Below, piece after piece: positions 1-9,574 of a stretch of 64,000 bases of DNA. The stretch's first letter is position 1, and each line of letters starts with the position of its first letter. The notes beneath the pieces are model-generated. The model made no database searches and was not told the DNA's origin. It saw only the letters and a list, made by a program, of their open reading frames with translations. The position numbers and the translations under genes are program-made. The DNA is from Cyanobium sp. FGCU6 (GTDB lineage Bacteria; Cyanobacteriota; Cyanobacteriia; PCC-6307; Cyanobiaceae), in contig JANWUR010000011.1 in assembly GCA_024958655.1 (NCBI GenBank), positions 1 through 64,000 of the forward strand, in the 5' to 3' direction.

Positions 1-77
1 GGATGGCACCGGCCGACCAGCCGCATGAAAACTTCGTCTTCCCTGAAGAGGTTCTGCCCCGTGGAAACGCCCTTTAA
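1..77 (+). CDS. psbD: Photosystem II D2 protein, 3' end only
   Basis: The first 77 bases read in frame as the last 24 residues of the photosystem II D2 reaction-centre protein, ending [12 protein letters not shown] and a TAA at 75-77. This C-terminus is highly conserved in cyanobacteria and chloroplasts. The rest of the gene lies upstream of the window. The tail overlaps the start of psbC in another frame, the classical psbD-psbC arrangement, so the two are almost certainly co-transcribed. D2 binds one half of the P680 pigments and the QA plastoquinone in the thylakoid membrane. The identification rests on a short peptide, but the match and the neighbour make it secure. Confidence 0.93.
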   Translation, partial: MAPADQPHENFVFPEEVLPRGNAL

Positions 78-1449
78 TTCCGGTCTTGTCTCCGTCGGGG
101 GCAAGGACCTTGACTCCACCGGCTACGCCTGGTGGGCAGGCAATGCCCGCCTGATCAATCTGTCCGGCCGTCTGCTCGGGGCTCATGTGGCCCACGCCGG
201 TCTGATGGTGTTCTGGGCCGGCGCCATGATGCTGTTCGAGGTGAGTCACTTCACCTTCGACAAGCCCATGTACGAGCAGGGTCTGATCCTGTTTCCCCAC
301 GTCGCCACCCTCGGCTATGGCGTGGGCCCCGGCGGTGAGGTCACCGATCTCTACCCCTTCTTCGTGGTGGGTGTACTCCACCTGATCAGCTCGGCCGTTC
401 TCGGCCTCGGCGGTCTTTACCACGCGCTGCGTGGCCCGGAGATTCTGGAAAACTATTCCGCCTTCTTCTCTCAGGACTGGCGCGACAAGAACCAGATGAC
501 CAACATCATCGGCTATCACCTTATCCTTCTTGGTGTCGGTGCCCTGCTGCTGGTTTTCAAGGCCATGTTCTTCGGTGGCGTCTACGACACCTGGGCCCCC
601 GGCGGCGGTGATGTTCGCCTGATCAGCAATCCCACTCTTGACCCCGGTGTGATCTTCGGGTATCTATTCCGCGCTCCCTTCGGGGGCGAGGGTTGGATCA
701 TCGGGGTCAACTCGATGGAAGACATCATCGGCGGCCACATCTGGATCGGTCTGATCTGCATCTTCGGCGGTATCTGGCATGTGATCACCAAGCCCTTCGG
801 CTGGGTCCGTCGTGCCTTCATCTGGAACGGTGAAGCCTACCTGAGCTACAGCCTCGGCGCCCTGAGCTTCATGAGCTTCATCGCCTCGGCCTACATCTGG
901 TTCAACAACACCGCCTATCCCTCTGAGTTCTACGGCCCCACCAACGCCGAAGCCTCTCAGGCTCAGAGCTTCACTTTCCTGGTTCGCGACCAGCGACTCG
1001 GTGCCAATATCGGTTCCGCCATGGGCCCCACCGGTCTGGGCAAATACCTGATGCGCTCCCCCACCGGCGAGATCATCTTCGGTGGTGAAACCATGCGCTT
1101 CTGGGATTTCCGCGGTCCCTGGCTCGAGCCCCTGCGTGGCCCCAACGGTCTGTCCCTCGACAAGCTGCAGAACGACATCCAGCCCTGGCAGGTGCGTCGT
1201 GCGGCCGAGTACATGACCCACGCCCCCAACGCCTCCCTCAACTCCGTGGGCGGCATCATCACCGAGCCCAACTCGGTGAACTTCGTGAACATCCGGCAGT
1301 GGCTCTCCGCCACCCAGTTTGTGCTCGCCTTCTTCTTCCTGGTGGGTCACCTCTGGCATGCCGGCCGTGCGCGCGCTGCCGCCGCCGGTTTCGAGAAGGG
1401 CATCGACCGTCAGGCCGAGCCCACCCTGGCGATGCCGGATCTCGACTGA
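61..1449 (+). CDS. psbC: Photosystem II CP43 chlorophyll-binding core antenna protein
   Basis: CP43 is the six-helix inner antenna of photosystem II; it binds chlorophyll a and its large lumenal loop contributes ligands to the oxygen-evolving cluster. The whole protein matches the family: [20 protein letters not shown] near the N-terminus, GGHIWIGL, the lumenal-loop stretch [20 protein letters not shown] with the conserved Arg, and the C-terminus [11 protein letters not shown] start it at the GTG at 61 (462 aa), which begins ETPFNSGL after Met as in other cyanobacteria, has a GAGG ribosome-binding site at 48-51, and overlaps psbD by 17 bases. An in-frame ATG at 25 would add 12 residues and is less likely. 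A strong terminator follows. Confidence 0.97.
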   Translation: METPFNSGLVSVGGKDLDSTGYAWWAGNARLINLSGRLLGAHVAHAGLMVFWAGAMMLFEVSHFTFDKPMYEQGLILFPHVATLGYGVGPGGEVTDLYPFFVVGVLHLISSAVLGLGGLYHALRGPEILENYSAFFSQDWRDKNQMTNIIGYHLILLGVGALLLVFKAMFFGGVYDTWAPGGGDVRLISNPTLDPGVIFGYLFRAPFGGEGWIIGVNSMEDIIGGHIWIGLICIFGGIWHVITKPFGWVRRAFIWNGEAYLSYSLGALSFMSFIASAYIWFNNTAYPSEFYGPTNAEASQAQSFTFLVRDQRLGANIGSAMGPTGLGKYLMRSPTGEIIFGGETMRFWDFRGPWLEPLRGPNGLSLDKLQNDIQPWQVRRAAEYMTHAPNASLNSVGGIITEPNSVNFVNIRQWLSATQFVLAFFFLVGHLWHAGRARAAAAGFEKGIDRQAEPTLAMPDLD

Positions 1450-1474
1450 TCGGCTTGCCTTTTCGACCAACCAG

Positions 1475-1500
1475 GCCCCCGCTCAGGCGGGGGCTTTTTT
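1475..1500 (+). terminator. Rho-independent terminator after psbDC
   Basis: A perfect 8-bp stem GCCCCCGC (1475-1482) / GCGGGGGC (1487-1494) with a TCAG loop is followed directly by six T residues. It lies 26 bases after the psbC stop and ahead of the convergent maf gene. This is the cleanest intrinsic terminator in the window. Confidence 0.9.
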
Positions 1501-1583
1501 GTCTCTCGATCGGTTCGGTTCTTCGGGGAACGCGCGGGGCACCCTCGCCGTCCAAGCCTGTACAGGCCGGTGCGGCTTCGCAC

Positions 1584-2162
1584 CTACGAAACGAGCCAGC
1601 GCCGCAGGAGCGGCAGGCTCAGGCCGATCACGTTGCTGTAGCAACCTTCGATGCGCTCCACCAGCAGCCCGCCCCTTCCTTCCAGCGCAAAACCCCCGGC
1701 ACAAGCCAACGGTTCGCCTGTGGCCACGTAGGCCTCAATTTCGGCCGCGTCCAGGGGAGCGAAGTGAACACGTGTGGTCACGGCTTCAAGCCGTTCGCCC
1801 ATCCCCTCCCGGCCTGCCGCGACAGGTCTCAGCAGACAGTGACCCGTCACCAGCTCCCCGGAGCGTCCTGCCATGCGGCGCCAGCGGTGGCGGGCTTCCT
1901 CTGGGTCGGCGGGTTTGCCGAACACCTCACCGTCCACCACCAGCAGCGAATCGCAGCCCAGCATGGCGGTCCAGGGATCACCGGCAACGCAGTCTCCCCG
2001 AACCGCCTCAGCCTTCGCCCGTGCCAGCTCGAGCGCCAGCAGGAGAGGATCGTTGTTGCGGATAGCGGTCTCATCCACCCCGCTCACCTGGACGCCATGG
2101 GGAATGGCCGCCTGCTCCAGAAGGCGGCGGCGGGCAGGCGAGGCCGATGCCAGGAGCAGCAT
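1584..2162 (-). CDS. maf: Maf-family nucleotide pyrophosphatase
   Basis: Maf/HAM1-superfamily enzymes hydrolyse non-canonical or modified nucleoside triphosphates (dTTP/UTP or m7GTP subfamilies) to monophosphates in the cytoplasm. The 192-aa product has the family layout: N-terminal [17 protein letters not shown] (the S-x-S-PRR phosphate-binding motif), a VDET motif near residue 30, [16 protein letters not shown] near residues 88-103 with the catalytic acidic residue, and TRVHF and [12 protein letters not shown] toward the C-terminus. Length is typical. It is transcribed toward psbC, and the psbC terminator separates them. Which substrate class it prefers cannot be told from the sequence by eye. 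Confidence 0.9.
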   Translation of the reverse strand: MLLLASASPARRRLLEQAAIPHGVQVSGVDETAIRNNDPLLLALELARAKAEAVRGDCVAGDPWTAMLGCDSLLVVDGEVFGKPADPEEARHRWRRMAGRSGELVTGHCLLRPVAAGREGMGERLEAVTTRVHFAPLDAAEIEAYVATGEPLACAGGFALEGRGGLLVERIEGCYSNVIGLSLPLLRRWLVS

Positions 2163-2235
2163 GAACCAGGAGACACTGCTCTCACCCTGCCACGGCTTGG
2201 CTACGTTCCTTCAAGACAGCACGTAGCTTTCCCAG

Positions 2236-3030
2236 ATGCCCCAGGTCCGCTCACGAGCCAAGCACCTGCACGCGGTCATCCTCGCCGCCGGTGTCGGCGT
2301 CCTCCCGGCAGCCCTGGGACTTCCCGTTGCGGCGAGCACGGTGAAGCTGCCACGTGCGGGGGTGATCTGTGACACCACGACCCTCACCTGCTACACCGGC
2401 GAGGGGCCCTCCCTGAGTGAGACTCGCAGCGAATTCGGCAGGCGGGCCGAGCAGAATCTTGTCAGCCGCCTGTCCGGCCGGCCGCCGGCACGGGAGTTCA
2501 GCCTCAGTGGTGGCGAACTCTGTGATCTGCGCCAGCGCACCTGCTGGGATGACGGAAGCAAGCGCCGCAACGTGAGCAACCGGCTGACCCGCCAGCTCTG
2601 GGGTGAAGCGGCCAGCGGCGATCGGCGCTGCCAGCTGAGCCAGCGCGGCCGGAATCTGTTCGATGGCCGCTGCCGCCTCACACGCCGCGACCTCGGCAAT
2701 GGCACTGGCTATCAGGTCGAGACCAGCGATGGTCGTCGCTACAACTTTTTTGCGAACCGGGATGGGCGACTGGTTCTGCGCGATGCCACCGGCCTCTGGC
2801 CCGTGACCACCTCGACCTTGGGTAACCGGGTGGAGTTCCGCTGGGCGGATCTGAGGTTGGAAACCTTTCGCCGGCAGGGGGAAATGGGCTATAGCAACGT
2901 CAGAGAAGCCGACAACGACGCCAACCTGGATGGGAGCGGCTCTGGCCAGAGTTACCGCGGCGTGCCAACCGGGATCCCCGCCTCCCCTGGTCAGGCGCTG
3001 GACACGATCCTCAAGGGGCTGTTCCAATGA
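2236..3030 (+). CDS. Secreted Cys-repeat protein, possibly YcgJ/Fels-1 type
   Basis: This 264-aa protein has a signal-peptide-like N-terminus: basic RSRAK, a hydrophobic stretch rich in Ala/Val/Leu, then a likely cleavage near VAAS around residue 33. It carries two copies of a CDxxxxTC motif (VICDTTTLTC and ELCDLRQRTC), each followed by an aromatic-x-x-G run and an Arg-rich helix that ends in L-x-G. Two paired-cysteine units suggest disulfide-stabilised periplasmic domains. The pattern resembles the small E. coli YcgJ / Fels-1 prophage protein family, but that assignment comes from memory of the motif. The stop overlaps the next gene by 4 bases (ATGA), so the two are probably translationally coupled. 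Function unknown. Confidence 0.7.
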   Translation: MPQVRSRAKHLHAVILAAGVGVLPAALGLPVAASTVKLPRAGVICDTTTLTCYTGEGPSLSETRSEFGRRAEQNLVSRLSGRPPAREFSLSGGELCDLRQRTCWDDGSKRRNVSNRLTRQLWGEAASGDRRCQLSQRGRNLFDGRCRLTRRDLGNGTGYQVETSDGRRYNFFANRDGRLVLRDATGLWPVTTSTLGNRVEFRWADLRLETFRRQGEMGYSNVREADNDANLDGSGSGQSYRGVPTGIPASPGQALDTILKGLFQ

Positions 3031-3425
3031 CCATGGCCCCATCAGCCCGACCTCCTGAGACCCACCGCATCGACGTCCAGGCCCTCAACCGGGCCGACCG
3101 GTCACTCCGCTGCCTTCCTTTCCGCCGGTCGTTCTACGAGGAAGTGGCCGATCAACCGATGAGCAGCAGCGAGCTGTGCCGCCGGGCGGACTGGGCCGAG
3201 TTGGTGTTTGCCCCTTTCGGACCGGAGCGGGCGGAGGATCACTTCATCTGGCTGATCCGGCTGGGAGTGCTGCGCCGCGAGGTGGATGGCCAGGGGCTCA
3301 CCGAGCGGGTGCGGCTCACGCCGATGGGCCGTAACCTGCTGGCCCGCTGGCCCGGGGAGATTCCGCGTGCCGGTCTGCGCGAGCGCATCCGCGAAAATTT
3401 CCAGCGTCATCGCCCCCGCTTCTGA
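3027..3425 (+). CDS. Conserved cyanobacterial protein (Npun_F0494-like)
   Basis: The 132-aa product begins at an ATG overlapping the stop of the preceding gene (ATGA). It has an [18 protein letters not shown] stretch near residues 22-39 and a segment [12 protein letters not shown]-like ([21 protein letters not shown] is longer here) near residues 80-100. These resemble a conserved cyanobacterial family annotated as Npun_F0494-like. No catalytic motif, signal peptide or membrane segment is visible; the small basic protein looks like a winged-helix-sized cytoplasmic protein, but this is only an impression. It is followed closely by cobQ (8-base gap), so it may share that transcript. Confidence 0.65.
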   Translation: MTMAPSARPPETHRIDVQALNRADRSLRCLPFRRSFYEEVADQPMSSSELCRRADWAELVFAPFGPERAEDHFIWLIRLGVLRREVDGQGLTERVRLTPMGRNLLARWPGEIPRAGLRERIRENFQRHRPRF

Positions 3426-3433
3426 GGCGAGCG

Positions 3434-4957
3434 ATGCCACGGCCTGATGCCGGCAGTCCTACGCCGCTGATGGTGCTCGGCACCAGCAGCGGCGCCGGCA
3501 AATCTCTGATGGCGGCGGCGCTTTGCCGGGTGCTCCGGCGCCGTGGTGAAACCCCATTGCCGTTCAAGGGGCAGAACATGAGTCTCAACGCCTGGGTGGA
3601 CCCCTCCGGCGGAGAGATGGCCTACTCCCAGGCACTCCAGGCCTGGGCGGCGGGCCTGGAACCCCGGGTGGCCATGAATCCCGTTCTGCTCAAGCCAAGA
3701 GGCGACAGCACCAGCGAAGTGATCCACCTGGGCCGTTCGGTGGGCACGGCACGGGCGGAGCACTACTACCGCGACTGGTTCCGCCCGGGCTGGCAGGTGA
3801 TCCGTACTGCGCTGTCGGCACTGCAGGCCGACCATCCCGGCGGCCGGCTGGTGCTGGAGGGCGCCGGCAGCCCCGTGGAGGTGAACCTGCAGGCCCGCGA
3901 CCTCACCAATCTGCGCCTGGCCCAGTACCTGCGGGCCCGCTGTCTGCTGGTGGCCGACATCGAGCGCGGTGGGGTGTTCGCCCAGATCGTGGGTACCCTC
4001 GCCCTGCTCCGCCCCGTGGAGCGGTCCTTGATCGCCGGCATCCTGGTGAACCGGTTCCGGGGGCGCCGCTCCCTGTTTGATGAGGGCCGCACCTGGCTCG
4101 AGCGCCAGACCGGCGTACCGGTGCTGGGGGTGATGCCCTGGCTCGACGAGCTGTTTCCGCCCGAGGATTCGCTCGATCTCCTCGAGCGCAGGGGCCGTAA
4201 GCGCCAGGCCGACCTCCGTGTGGCGGTGTTGCGGTTGCCGTCGCTGAGTAACTTCTCCGACCTCGATCCCCTCGAAGCCGAACCGAGCGTTCAGCTCGAC
4301 TGGGTGCGTCCCGGCGATCCCCTGGGCCGGCCCGATGCGTTGATCGTGCCCGGCAGTAAGTGCACTCTCGCCGATTTGCAGGCCCTGCGGGCAGGCGGGA
4401 TGGAGCTGTTGCTGAGGCGGTACCTCGCCGCCGGTGGGCATGTCTTCGGTATCTGCGGTGGACTACAGATGCTCGGCCGCCAGTTGGCGGATCCGCAGGG
4501 GCTGGAGGGGATGGGGCCTCGGGCGGCGGTTGAGGGGCTCGACCTGCTGCCGTTGTTCACCACCTTCACGGCCGAGAAGACCTTGAGACACATCACGGGT
4601 CTGGCTCTCTGGCCCCCGGAGGGGGACGCTCTGGAGATCGAGGGTTTCGAACTCCATCACGGGCGAAGCGTTTCCGAGGCCTCGCCGCTCGCTGAGCCGT
4701 CTGGACTCGGGTATTGGCAAGCCTTCGGCGAGGCCGGGGGGATGGTGGCAGGCACCTACCTTCACGCCATCTTTGAGAACGGCCCGTGGCGTCGCCGTTG
4801 GCTCAACCTGTTGCGTCAACGGCGGGATCTGCCCCTGCTCAGCGAACACCAGCCTCATCACGGCCGCCAGCGTGATCAGCTGCTGGATCGTCTCGCCGAT
4901 GCCTTCGAGGCCCATGTCGACCTCAGCCCCCTGCTGGCTGACCCTCCTTCCCGGTAG
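3434..4957 (+). CDS. cobQ: Cobyric acid synthase
   Basis: CobQ performs four ATP- and glutamine-dependent amidations (side chains b, d, e and g) that convert adenosylcobyrinate a,c-diamide to adenosylcobyric acid in cobalamin (in cyanobacteria usually pseudocobalamin) synthesis. The 507-aa protein has the N-terminal dethiobiotin-synthetase-like P-loop [11 protein letters not shown] near residues 15-25, the conserved GQNMSLNAW and EVIHLGR stretches, [10 protein letters not shown], and a C-terminal class I glutamine amidotransferase-like domain with [13 protein letters not shown] (nucleophile Cys near 340) and the His-containing ELHHGRS. Length and domain order are those of full-length CobQ. 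The start at 3434 follows the previous stop by 8 bases. Confidence 0.95.
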   Translation: MPRPDAGSPTPLMVLGTSSGAGKSLMAAALCRVLRRRGETPLPFKGQNMSLNAWVDPSGGEMAYSQALQAWAAGLEPRVAMNPVLLKPRGDSTSEVIHLGRSVGTARAEHYYRDWFRPGWQVIRTALSALQADHPGGRLVLEGAGSPVEVNLQARDLTNLRLAQYLRARCLLVADIERGGVFAQIVGTLALLRPVERSLIAGILVNRFRGRRSLFDEGRTWLERQTGVPVLGVMPWLDELFPPEDSLDLLERRGRKRQADLRVAVLRLPSLSNFSDLDPLEAEPSVQLDWVRPGDPLGRPDALIVPGSKCTLADLQALRAGGMELLLRRYLAAGGHVFGICGGLQMLGRQLADPQGLEGMGPRAAVEGLDLLPLFTTFTAEKTLRHITGLALWPPEGDALEIEGFELHHGRSVSEASPLAEPSGLGYWQAFGEAGGMVAGTYLHAIFENGPWRRRWLNLLRQRRDLPLLSEHQPHHGRQRDQLLDRLADAFEAHVDLSPLLADPPSR

Positions 4958-4983
4958 CTTCTGACTTCGCCCCTGCCGTCGGC

Positions 4984-5235
4984 ATGGCCCCTACCCCTTC
5001 ACCTGTGGCGATCCAGTGGCCCGACGGTCGCCGCAGCACGGCCCTGTCCGGCACAGACTGGCTGCTGGCTGCACGCCACGCCGGTGTCAGCATCCCCACC
5101 GGTTGCCTGGGCGGCAGCTGCGGCGCCTGCGAGATCGAGGTGAACGGCACCGTGGTCCGCGCCTGCATTGCGACCGTTCCGCCCCATCCGCGCGGCGAAC
5201 TGCAGGTGAGCTACGCCGACGATCCTCACTGGTGA
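4984..5235 (+). CDS. Small 2Fe-2S ferredoxin
   Basis: An 83-aa plant-type-fold ferredoxin, cytoplasmic electron carrier. Cysteines 41, 46, 49 and 61 form CX4CX2CX11C within GCLGGSCGACEIEVNGT. The first three match plant-type ferredoxins, but the last spacing is short: photosynthetic PetF uses about 29 residues. A spacing of 11 resembles the N-terminal cluster of molybdenum aldehyde oxidoreductases. It is therefore probably not the main photosynthetic ferredoxin. It sits 26 bases after cobQ in the same direction, so a role in delivering electrons to corrin or another reductase is possible but unproven. Confidence 0.85.
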   Translation: MAPTPSPVAIQWPDGRRSTALSGTDWLLAARHAGVSIPTGCLGGSCGACEIEVNGTVVRACIATVPPHPRGELQVSYADDPHW

Positions 5236-5244
5236 GCCCGGCAC

Positions 5245-5258
5245 ACCGCCCAGGCGGT
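5245..5258. terminator. Possible bidirectional terminator hairpin
   Basis: A short inverted repeat ACCGCC/GGCGGT lies in the 31-base gap between the convergent ferredoxin and glf genes. The practical structure is a 5-bp stem with a 4-base loop. There is no T tract on either side, so it is at best a weak terminator. Confidence 0.3.
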
Positions 5259-5266
5259 CATCGGGA

Positions 5267-6433
5267 TCAGGGGGTGGCCAGGGCTGGCAGCACGCTGCGG
5301 GCGCGGTTCATCGCTGCTTCCATCACCACGTGCATATCCATGTAGCGGTACTCGGAAAGCCGCCCGCCGAAGATCACGTGCGGCAGGCTTTCTGCCCGCT
5401 CCCGGTAGCGACGGTGAATGGCCTGGTTGGCTTCGCTGTTCACCGGGTAATAAGGAATGGCGCCGTCCCGGCACGGTTGAGGATACTCCTTGGTCACCAC
5501 TGTGACGTCGGAGCGGGAGCCGACCGGATCAAAATGCTTGTGCTCGATGGTGCGTGTGAAGGCCGGTTCGGGGTCGCAGTAGTTGATCACCGCGTTGCCC
5601 TGGTGGTTGTCGGTGGCGATCACCTCGTGCTCGAAGGCGAGCGAGCGGTACTCGAGATGCCCCTCCTCATGATCAAAGAAGGCGTCGATACAGCCCGTGA
5701 ACACCACGCAGCGGGCCAGAGGATCCAGCGCGGAACGGTTGCTGAAGTAGTCGATGCCGAGCCTCACCTCAATGCCCTCCAGCATCTTCTGGAACATCAG
5801 GGTGTAACCACCGATCGGAATGCCCTGCCAGCGGTCGTTGAAATAGTTGTTGTCGTAGGTGAAGCGCAGCGGCAGCCGCTTGATGATGAAGGCCGGCAAC
5901 TCACTGGGATCTTTGCCCCATTGCTTGCGCGTGTAGTGGTGGATCAGGGTTTCGTAGATATCTCTCCCCACAAGGGAGAGAGCCTGTTCTTCCAGGTTGG
6001 CCGGATCCCCGCGGAAACGTTGGGACTCGATCGTGGCCCTTGCCTCAGCCGGTGTACGCACCTGCCAGAGCTCGTGGAAGGTGTTCATGTTGAACGGCAG
6101 CGAATAGAGCCTGCCGCCGGAAAGCGCCTTAGGCGAATTGATGTAATTGTTGAACTCTGCGAAGCGATTCACGAATTCCCACACATGGCGATTGCTGGTG
6201 TGGAAGATGTGAGCGCCGTAGGCGTGAACATGAATGTTCTCCCGCTCTTCCGTGTAGCAGTTGCCGCCGATGTGCGGGCGCTGATCGATCACCAGCGGCC
6301 GCAGCCCCGCATCGGCCGCCAGCCGAGCGAAGGTGGCGCCGTACAGGCCGCAGCCAACGATCAGCAGGTCGTACTGAGGGGGATCGGCGAGCACCGGCAG
6401 CCCCTCCTGAAAGCGCTGCAGCTGTGAGGTCAT
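5267..6433 (-). CDS. glf: UDP-galactopyranose mutase
   Basis: Glf is a flavoenzyme that interconverts UDP-galactopyranose and UDP-galactofuranose, the donor for galactofuranose in surface polysaccharides. The 388-aa protein shows an N-terminal FAD-binding loop [15 protein letters not shown] near residues 24-38, the [13 protein letters not shown] stretch typical of the family, GAHIFHTSN, a conserved active-site region [11 protein letters not shown], and YRYMDMH near the C-terminus. Length is typical. It ends the minus-strand pair mnmA-glf, with the glf start overlapping the mnmA stop by 4 bases. Although 11 kb away from the polysaccharide island, its product could supply it with galactofuranose; galE in the island makes the precursor. 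Confidence 0.95.
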   Translation of the reverse strand: MTSQLQRFQEGLPVLADPPQYDLLIVGCGLYGATFARLAADAGLRPLVIDQRPHIGGNCYTEERENIHVHAYGAHIFHTSNRHVWEFVNRFAEFNNYINSPKALSGGRLYSLPFNMNTFHELWQVRTPAEARATIESQRFRGDPANLEEQALSLVGRDIYETLIHHYTRKQWGKDPSELPAFIIKRLPLRFTYDNNYFNDRWQGIPIGGYTLMFQKMLEGIEVRLGIDYFSNRSALDPLARCVVFTGCIDAFFDHEEGHLEYRSLAFEHEVIATDNHQGNAVINYCDPEPAFTRTIEHKHFDPVGSRSDVTVVTKEYPQPCRDGAIPYYPVNSEANQAIHRRYRERAESLPHVIFGGRLSEYRYMDMHVVMEAAMNRARSVLPALATP

Positions 6434-7632
6434 GCGGGCTCGTCCCCGGCCTGGATCAGACCACCGCCCAGCAGCACCTCCCCGGCATAGAACACCGCCG
6501 CCTGGCCCGGGGTGATCGAGAACTGGGTCTCGTGAAACTCCAGCCGGCAGCGGTGGGGGCGCTCGGCGGCGTGATCGCTCTCGACCGGGGGCAGCGGCGT
6601 GAGCAGGGCGGCCACGGGCGCACTGCGATAGCGCACCTGCACAGCCACCTCCAGGGGGGCCTCGGGAGGAGCGACCGACACCCAGTTCACCGCGCCGACC
6701 ACGCAGTGGGAGCGGGCAGCTTCCGACCGCGGGGCCACCACAACCCTATGGCGGGTGGAATCGAGCGCCACCACGTGCAGGGGTTCCTTCCAGGCCACGC
6801 CGAGACCACGGCGCTGGCCGATCGTGAAGTGGTGGATGCCGTCGTGATGGCCCACCACTGTGCCGTTGGCCAGAACGATCTCACCCGCTTGCGGCGGGAG
6901 ATAAGCATCGAGGAACGCCCGCATCGAGCCATGGTGATCGGCCAGGCAGAGGTCCTGGCTCTCGGGTTTGGTGGCGGTTCGCAGGCCCAGCCGGGAAGCC
7001 TCGGCGCGAGTGTCGGCTTTGGTGATCTCCCCGAGGGGAAACACCAGGCGGCCGAGCACCGCCTGGGGCAGGTCGTAGAGGAAGTAGCTCTGGTCCTTGT
7101 GGCTATCCAGACCCCGAAGCAGCTGATGGCGCTCTGCGGGAGCGGTGGCTGGACGCACCCTGGCGTAATGGCCGGTGGCGATCCGCTCCACCCCCAGTTC
7201 GTCACGAGCCCAGGCCAGCATCGGCCCGAATTTCACCTCCCGGTTGCAGCGGGAGCAGGGCAGTGGTGTGATGCCATCGGCATAGCCCTGCACCAGCAGG
7301 TCCACGATCTGGGTGCGGAAGCGCTCACGCGAGTCGACCACGTGGTGGGCGATCCCCAGCTGCTCGCACAGACCGGCGGCATCCACCAACCCCTCGGCAC
7401 AGCAGGAGCCCTTGCCGCTCATCAGCCAGAGGGTGAGCCCCTCCACCTGCCAGCCAGCCTCCAGCAGCAGAGCTGCGGTGAGGGAACTGTCGACGCCCCC
7501 GGAGAGGCCGACGGCCACCCGCCGCTCCCCGGGCCATGCCCGCAGTCGCTCAAGTACCGCGGCGCCGGCGGAGGTGGCGCCGATGCCGGTGACGGCATGG
7601 GGGATCGCAGGGGAAGGCGTGGTTGCGGGCAC
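6430..7632 (-). CDS. mnmA: tRNA-specific 2-thiouridylase
   Basis: MnmA thiolates uridine 34 of the tRNAs for Lys, Glu and Gln, using ATP and persulfide sulfur. The 400-aa product has the PP-loop [12 protein letters not shown] near residues 39-50, [14 protein letters not shown] with the likely catalytic Cys129, IATGHYAR, and ESQDLCLA with the partner Cys229; the distance between the two cysteines is close to the E. coli pair. The C-terminal beta-barrel ([20 protein letters not shown]) is present. The extra 35-40 residues before the PP-loop are Pro/Ala-rich. It overlaps glf by 4 bases, and its start region overlaps the possible upstream extension of the divergent NAD(P)HX repair gene. Confidence 0.95.
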   Translation of the reverse strand: MPATTPSPAIPHAVTGIGATSAGAAVLERLRAWPGERRVAVGLSGGVDSSLTAALLLEAGWQVEGLTLWLMSGKGSCCAEGLVDAAGLCEQLGIAHHVVDSRERFRTQIVDLLVQGYADGITPLPCSRCNREVKFGPMLAWARDELGVERIATGHYARVRPATAPAERHQLLRGLDSHKDQSYFLYDLPQAVLGRLVFPLGEITKADTRAEASRLGLRTATKPESQDLCLADHHGSMRAFLDAYLPPQAGEIVLANGTVVGHHDGIHHFTIGQRRGLGVAWKEPLHVVALDSTRHRVVVAPRSEAARSHCVVGAVNWVSVAPPEAPLEVAVQVRYRSAPVAALLTPLPPVESDHAAERPHRCRLEFHETQFSITPGQAAVFYAGEVLLGGGLIQAGDEPA

Positions 7633-7691
7633 GGGGAGCAGGAAGGGACCACCGGGTTCGCACCGGGCCGGTTGCTCCCCATCATGGAAGG

Positions 7692-9338
7692 ATGCCGCTC
7701 TGTGCCGCCGTGTCCCAGCGGACCACTCCGGCCCCCTGGCCCCCCCGGGATGCCGATCACCTGCTGGTGAGCGGCTCCCAGATGGCCGCTCTGGAAGAGC
7801 AGCTGTTCGCCAGTGGCCTGCCTGTGGAGGCCCTGATGGAGAAGGCCGCCCTGGCTGTGAGCGGCCGACTCATGAAGCGGCTCACCCGGGATCGGCTGCC
7901 CGGAGCCGCCGATCCCGGGGTGATCGTGCTGGTGGGTCCGGGCCACAACGGCGGCGATGGGCTGGTGGTGGCGCGCGAACTGCACCTCGGCGGCCATCGG
8001 GTGCGGCTGTGGTGTCCGTTCGAGCATCTGCGGCCGCTGACCGAGGCCCATGCCCGCCATGCCGCCTGGCTGGGGATCCCCCGGCTGGAGGTTGCGCCCG
8101 ATCCCGGCGACCCTGCTCTGTGGGTGGATGCCCTGTTCGGCATCGGTCAGAGCCGGCCGCCCGGTCCCACGCTCGAGGCGTTACTGGCGGAACGCCAGCG
8201 CCAGCGGCCCGATGAGCTTGTGGCGATCGACATCCCCACCGGCCTCTGTGCCGAAACGGGTCGCTGTCTGGGAGAGGAGGCGGCCACCGCGGGGGTCACC
8301 TACACCATCGGGCTGATCAAGCAGGGCCTGGTGCAGGACCGGAGCCTGGCCCGGGTGGGCCGGTTGGAGCGTATCGACCTTGGACTGCCTCCGCAACTTC
8401 TTGCCACCCTGCCGGCCGACCAGCCCCTGGGTCTGGGCCGACGGGGGAGTGGTGGGGCGGACATGCTCGCGGCACCGTGGCCTGTGCCGGAGCCTGCGGC
8501 AGGGAAGTATGGGCGGGGGCGCCTGCTGGTGGTGGCCGGCAGCGTGAAGTACAGCGGAGCCGCTCGGCTGGCCCTGGCGGGCGCCTCTGCCGCCGGCTGC
8601 GGCAGCCTTCGGGCGATGCTTCCCGCCCACCTGGCGGAGGGACTGTGGGCTCTGCAGCCGGAAGTGGTGCTGGAGCGCTCTCCGAACTGTGCTGCTGATG
8701 GGGCCCTTCGCCTTGAAGGACTGGATCGCCAGGTTCTTGAGCGGCTGGATGTCGTGCTGGTCGGGCCAGGGATTGGAAACGCCGCTGACACTCCTGCCCC
8801 GGGGACCGGTCGGGGGTGGGATGCCCTTGAGAGCTTCGACGGCCTGGTGGTGCTCGATGCCGACGGGCTCAACCGTCTCGCCGCCGGGGCCGCCGGCCTG
8901 TCGGCTGAGAGCTGGCTGAGCCGGCGGGCCGGCCCCACCTGGCTGACCCCCCACCGCCAGGAGTTCGCACGTCTGTTCCCCCACCTAGCGACGCAGGAGC
9001 CGCTTGAGGCTGCCGCCGCCGCCGCCGACCGAACCGGATGCGGGGTGCTGCTGAAGGGGGCCCGCAGCGTCGTGGCCGCCCCCGATGGTCGGCGCTGGCA
9101 GCTGATGCAGGCCAGCCCGGAAGCGGCGCGGGCGGGGCTGGGGGATGTTCTGGCCGGGTATGCGGCTGGGCTGGGGGCGCTGGCTGCCGGCGCCGGCATG
9201 GCCGCGGATGCCCAGTTGCTTGCTCTGGCGGCTCTGGCTCATGCCCGGGCCGGTCAGGAAGCCGCGAGCCGTTGGGGTTGGGGTGGGGCCTCGCCCCTGG
9301 CGGTGGCAACCTGCCTGGCCCGTGCCGGGGACACCTGA
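7692..9338 (+). CDS. nnrD: Bifunctional NAD(P)HX epimerase / ADP-dependent dehydratase
   Basis: A fusion of the NnrE epimerase (N-terminal YjeF domain) and the NnrD dehydratase (C-terminal ribokinase-like domain) that repairs hydrated NADH and NADPH. N-terminal features are [36 protein letters not shown] and DALFGIG; C-terminal ones are [45 protein letters not shown] and [11 protein letters not shown] with the catalytic GxGD. I use the ATG at 7692 (548 aa), preceded directly by GGAAGG; an in-frame start at 7623 would overlap mnmA and add a poorly family-like 23 residues. The stop lies inside a tandem 17-bp repeat. Confidence 0.92.
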   Translation: MPLCAAVSQRTTPAPWPPRDADHLLVSGSQMAALEEQLFASGLPVEALMEKAALAVSGRLMKRLTRDRLPGAADPGVIVLVGPGHNGGDGLVVARELHLGGHRVRLWCPFEHLRPLTEAHARHAAWLGIPRLEVAPDPGDPALWVDALFGIGQSRPPGPTLEALLAERQRQRPDELVAIDIPTGLCAETGRCLGEEAATAGVTYTIGLIKQGLVQDRSLARVGRLERIDLGLPPQLLATLPADQPLGLGRRGSGGADMLAAPWPVPEPAAGKYGRGRLLVVAGSVKYSGAARLALAGASAAGCGSLRAMLPAHLAEGLWALQPEVVLERSPNCAADGALRLEGLDRQVLERLDVVLVGPGIGNAADTPAPGTGRGWDALESFDGLVVLDADGLNRLAAGAAGLSAESWLSRRAGPTWLTPHRQEFARLFPHLATQEPLEAAAAAADRTGCGVLLKGARSVVAAPDGRRWQLMQASPEAARAGLGDVLAGYAAGLGALAAGAGMAADAQLLALAALAHARAGQEAASRWGWGGASPLAVATCLARAGDT

Positions 9339-9367
9339 ACTGTGAACAAACCTGAACTGTGAACAAA
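9334..9367 (+). repeat. Perfect 17-bp tandem duplication across the nnrD stop codon
   Basis: The 17-mer CCTGAACTGTGAACAAA occurs twice back to back (9334-9350 and 9351-9367). The first copy contains the TGA stop of the upstream gene. Both copies contain TGTGAACA, so the unit could double as a protein-binding site, but slippage duplication is the simplest explanation. Confidence 0.95.
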
Positions 9368-9574
9368 GAGACAGAAGGAAACGCGTCGTCAACAAACTGT
9401 CAAACTCCGCACTCGCCCCAACTGCCTTGTTCGCTGCAGCGCAAACTTCACATGGATCCCCCATGGAGAGCGGGGCTTGTGTTCATTTGCGAGTAAATTC
9501 TAAAAGGTTGCTGAAGAGACCACTGTTCATGGCAGTCGAGCGAGATAGTGGCCTTCCTCACTCCTCCCAGCCCA

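Noticed and set aside
664-1470. Long antisense frame opposite psbC
   Set aside because: It mirrors a highly conserved photosystem gene and has no protein-like features.
1299-2372. Plus-strand frames opposite maf
   Set aside because: The minus-strand Maf motifs decide the coding strand.
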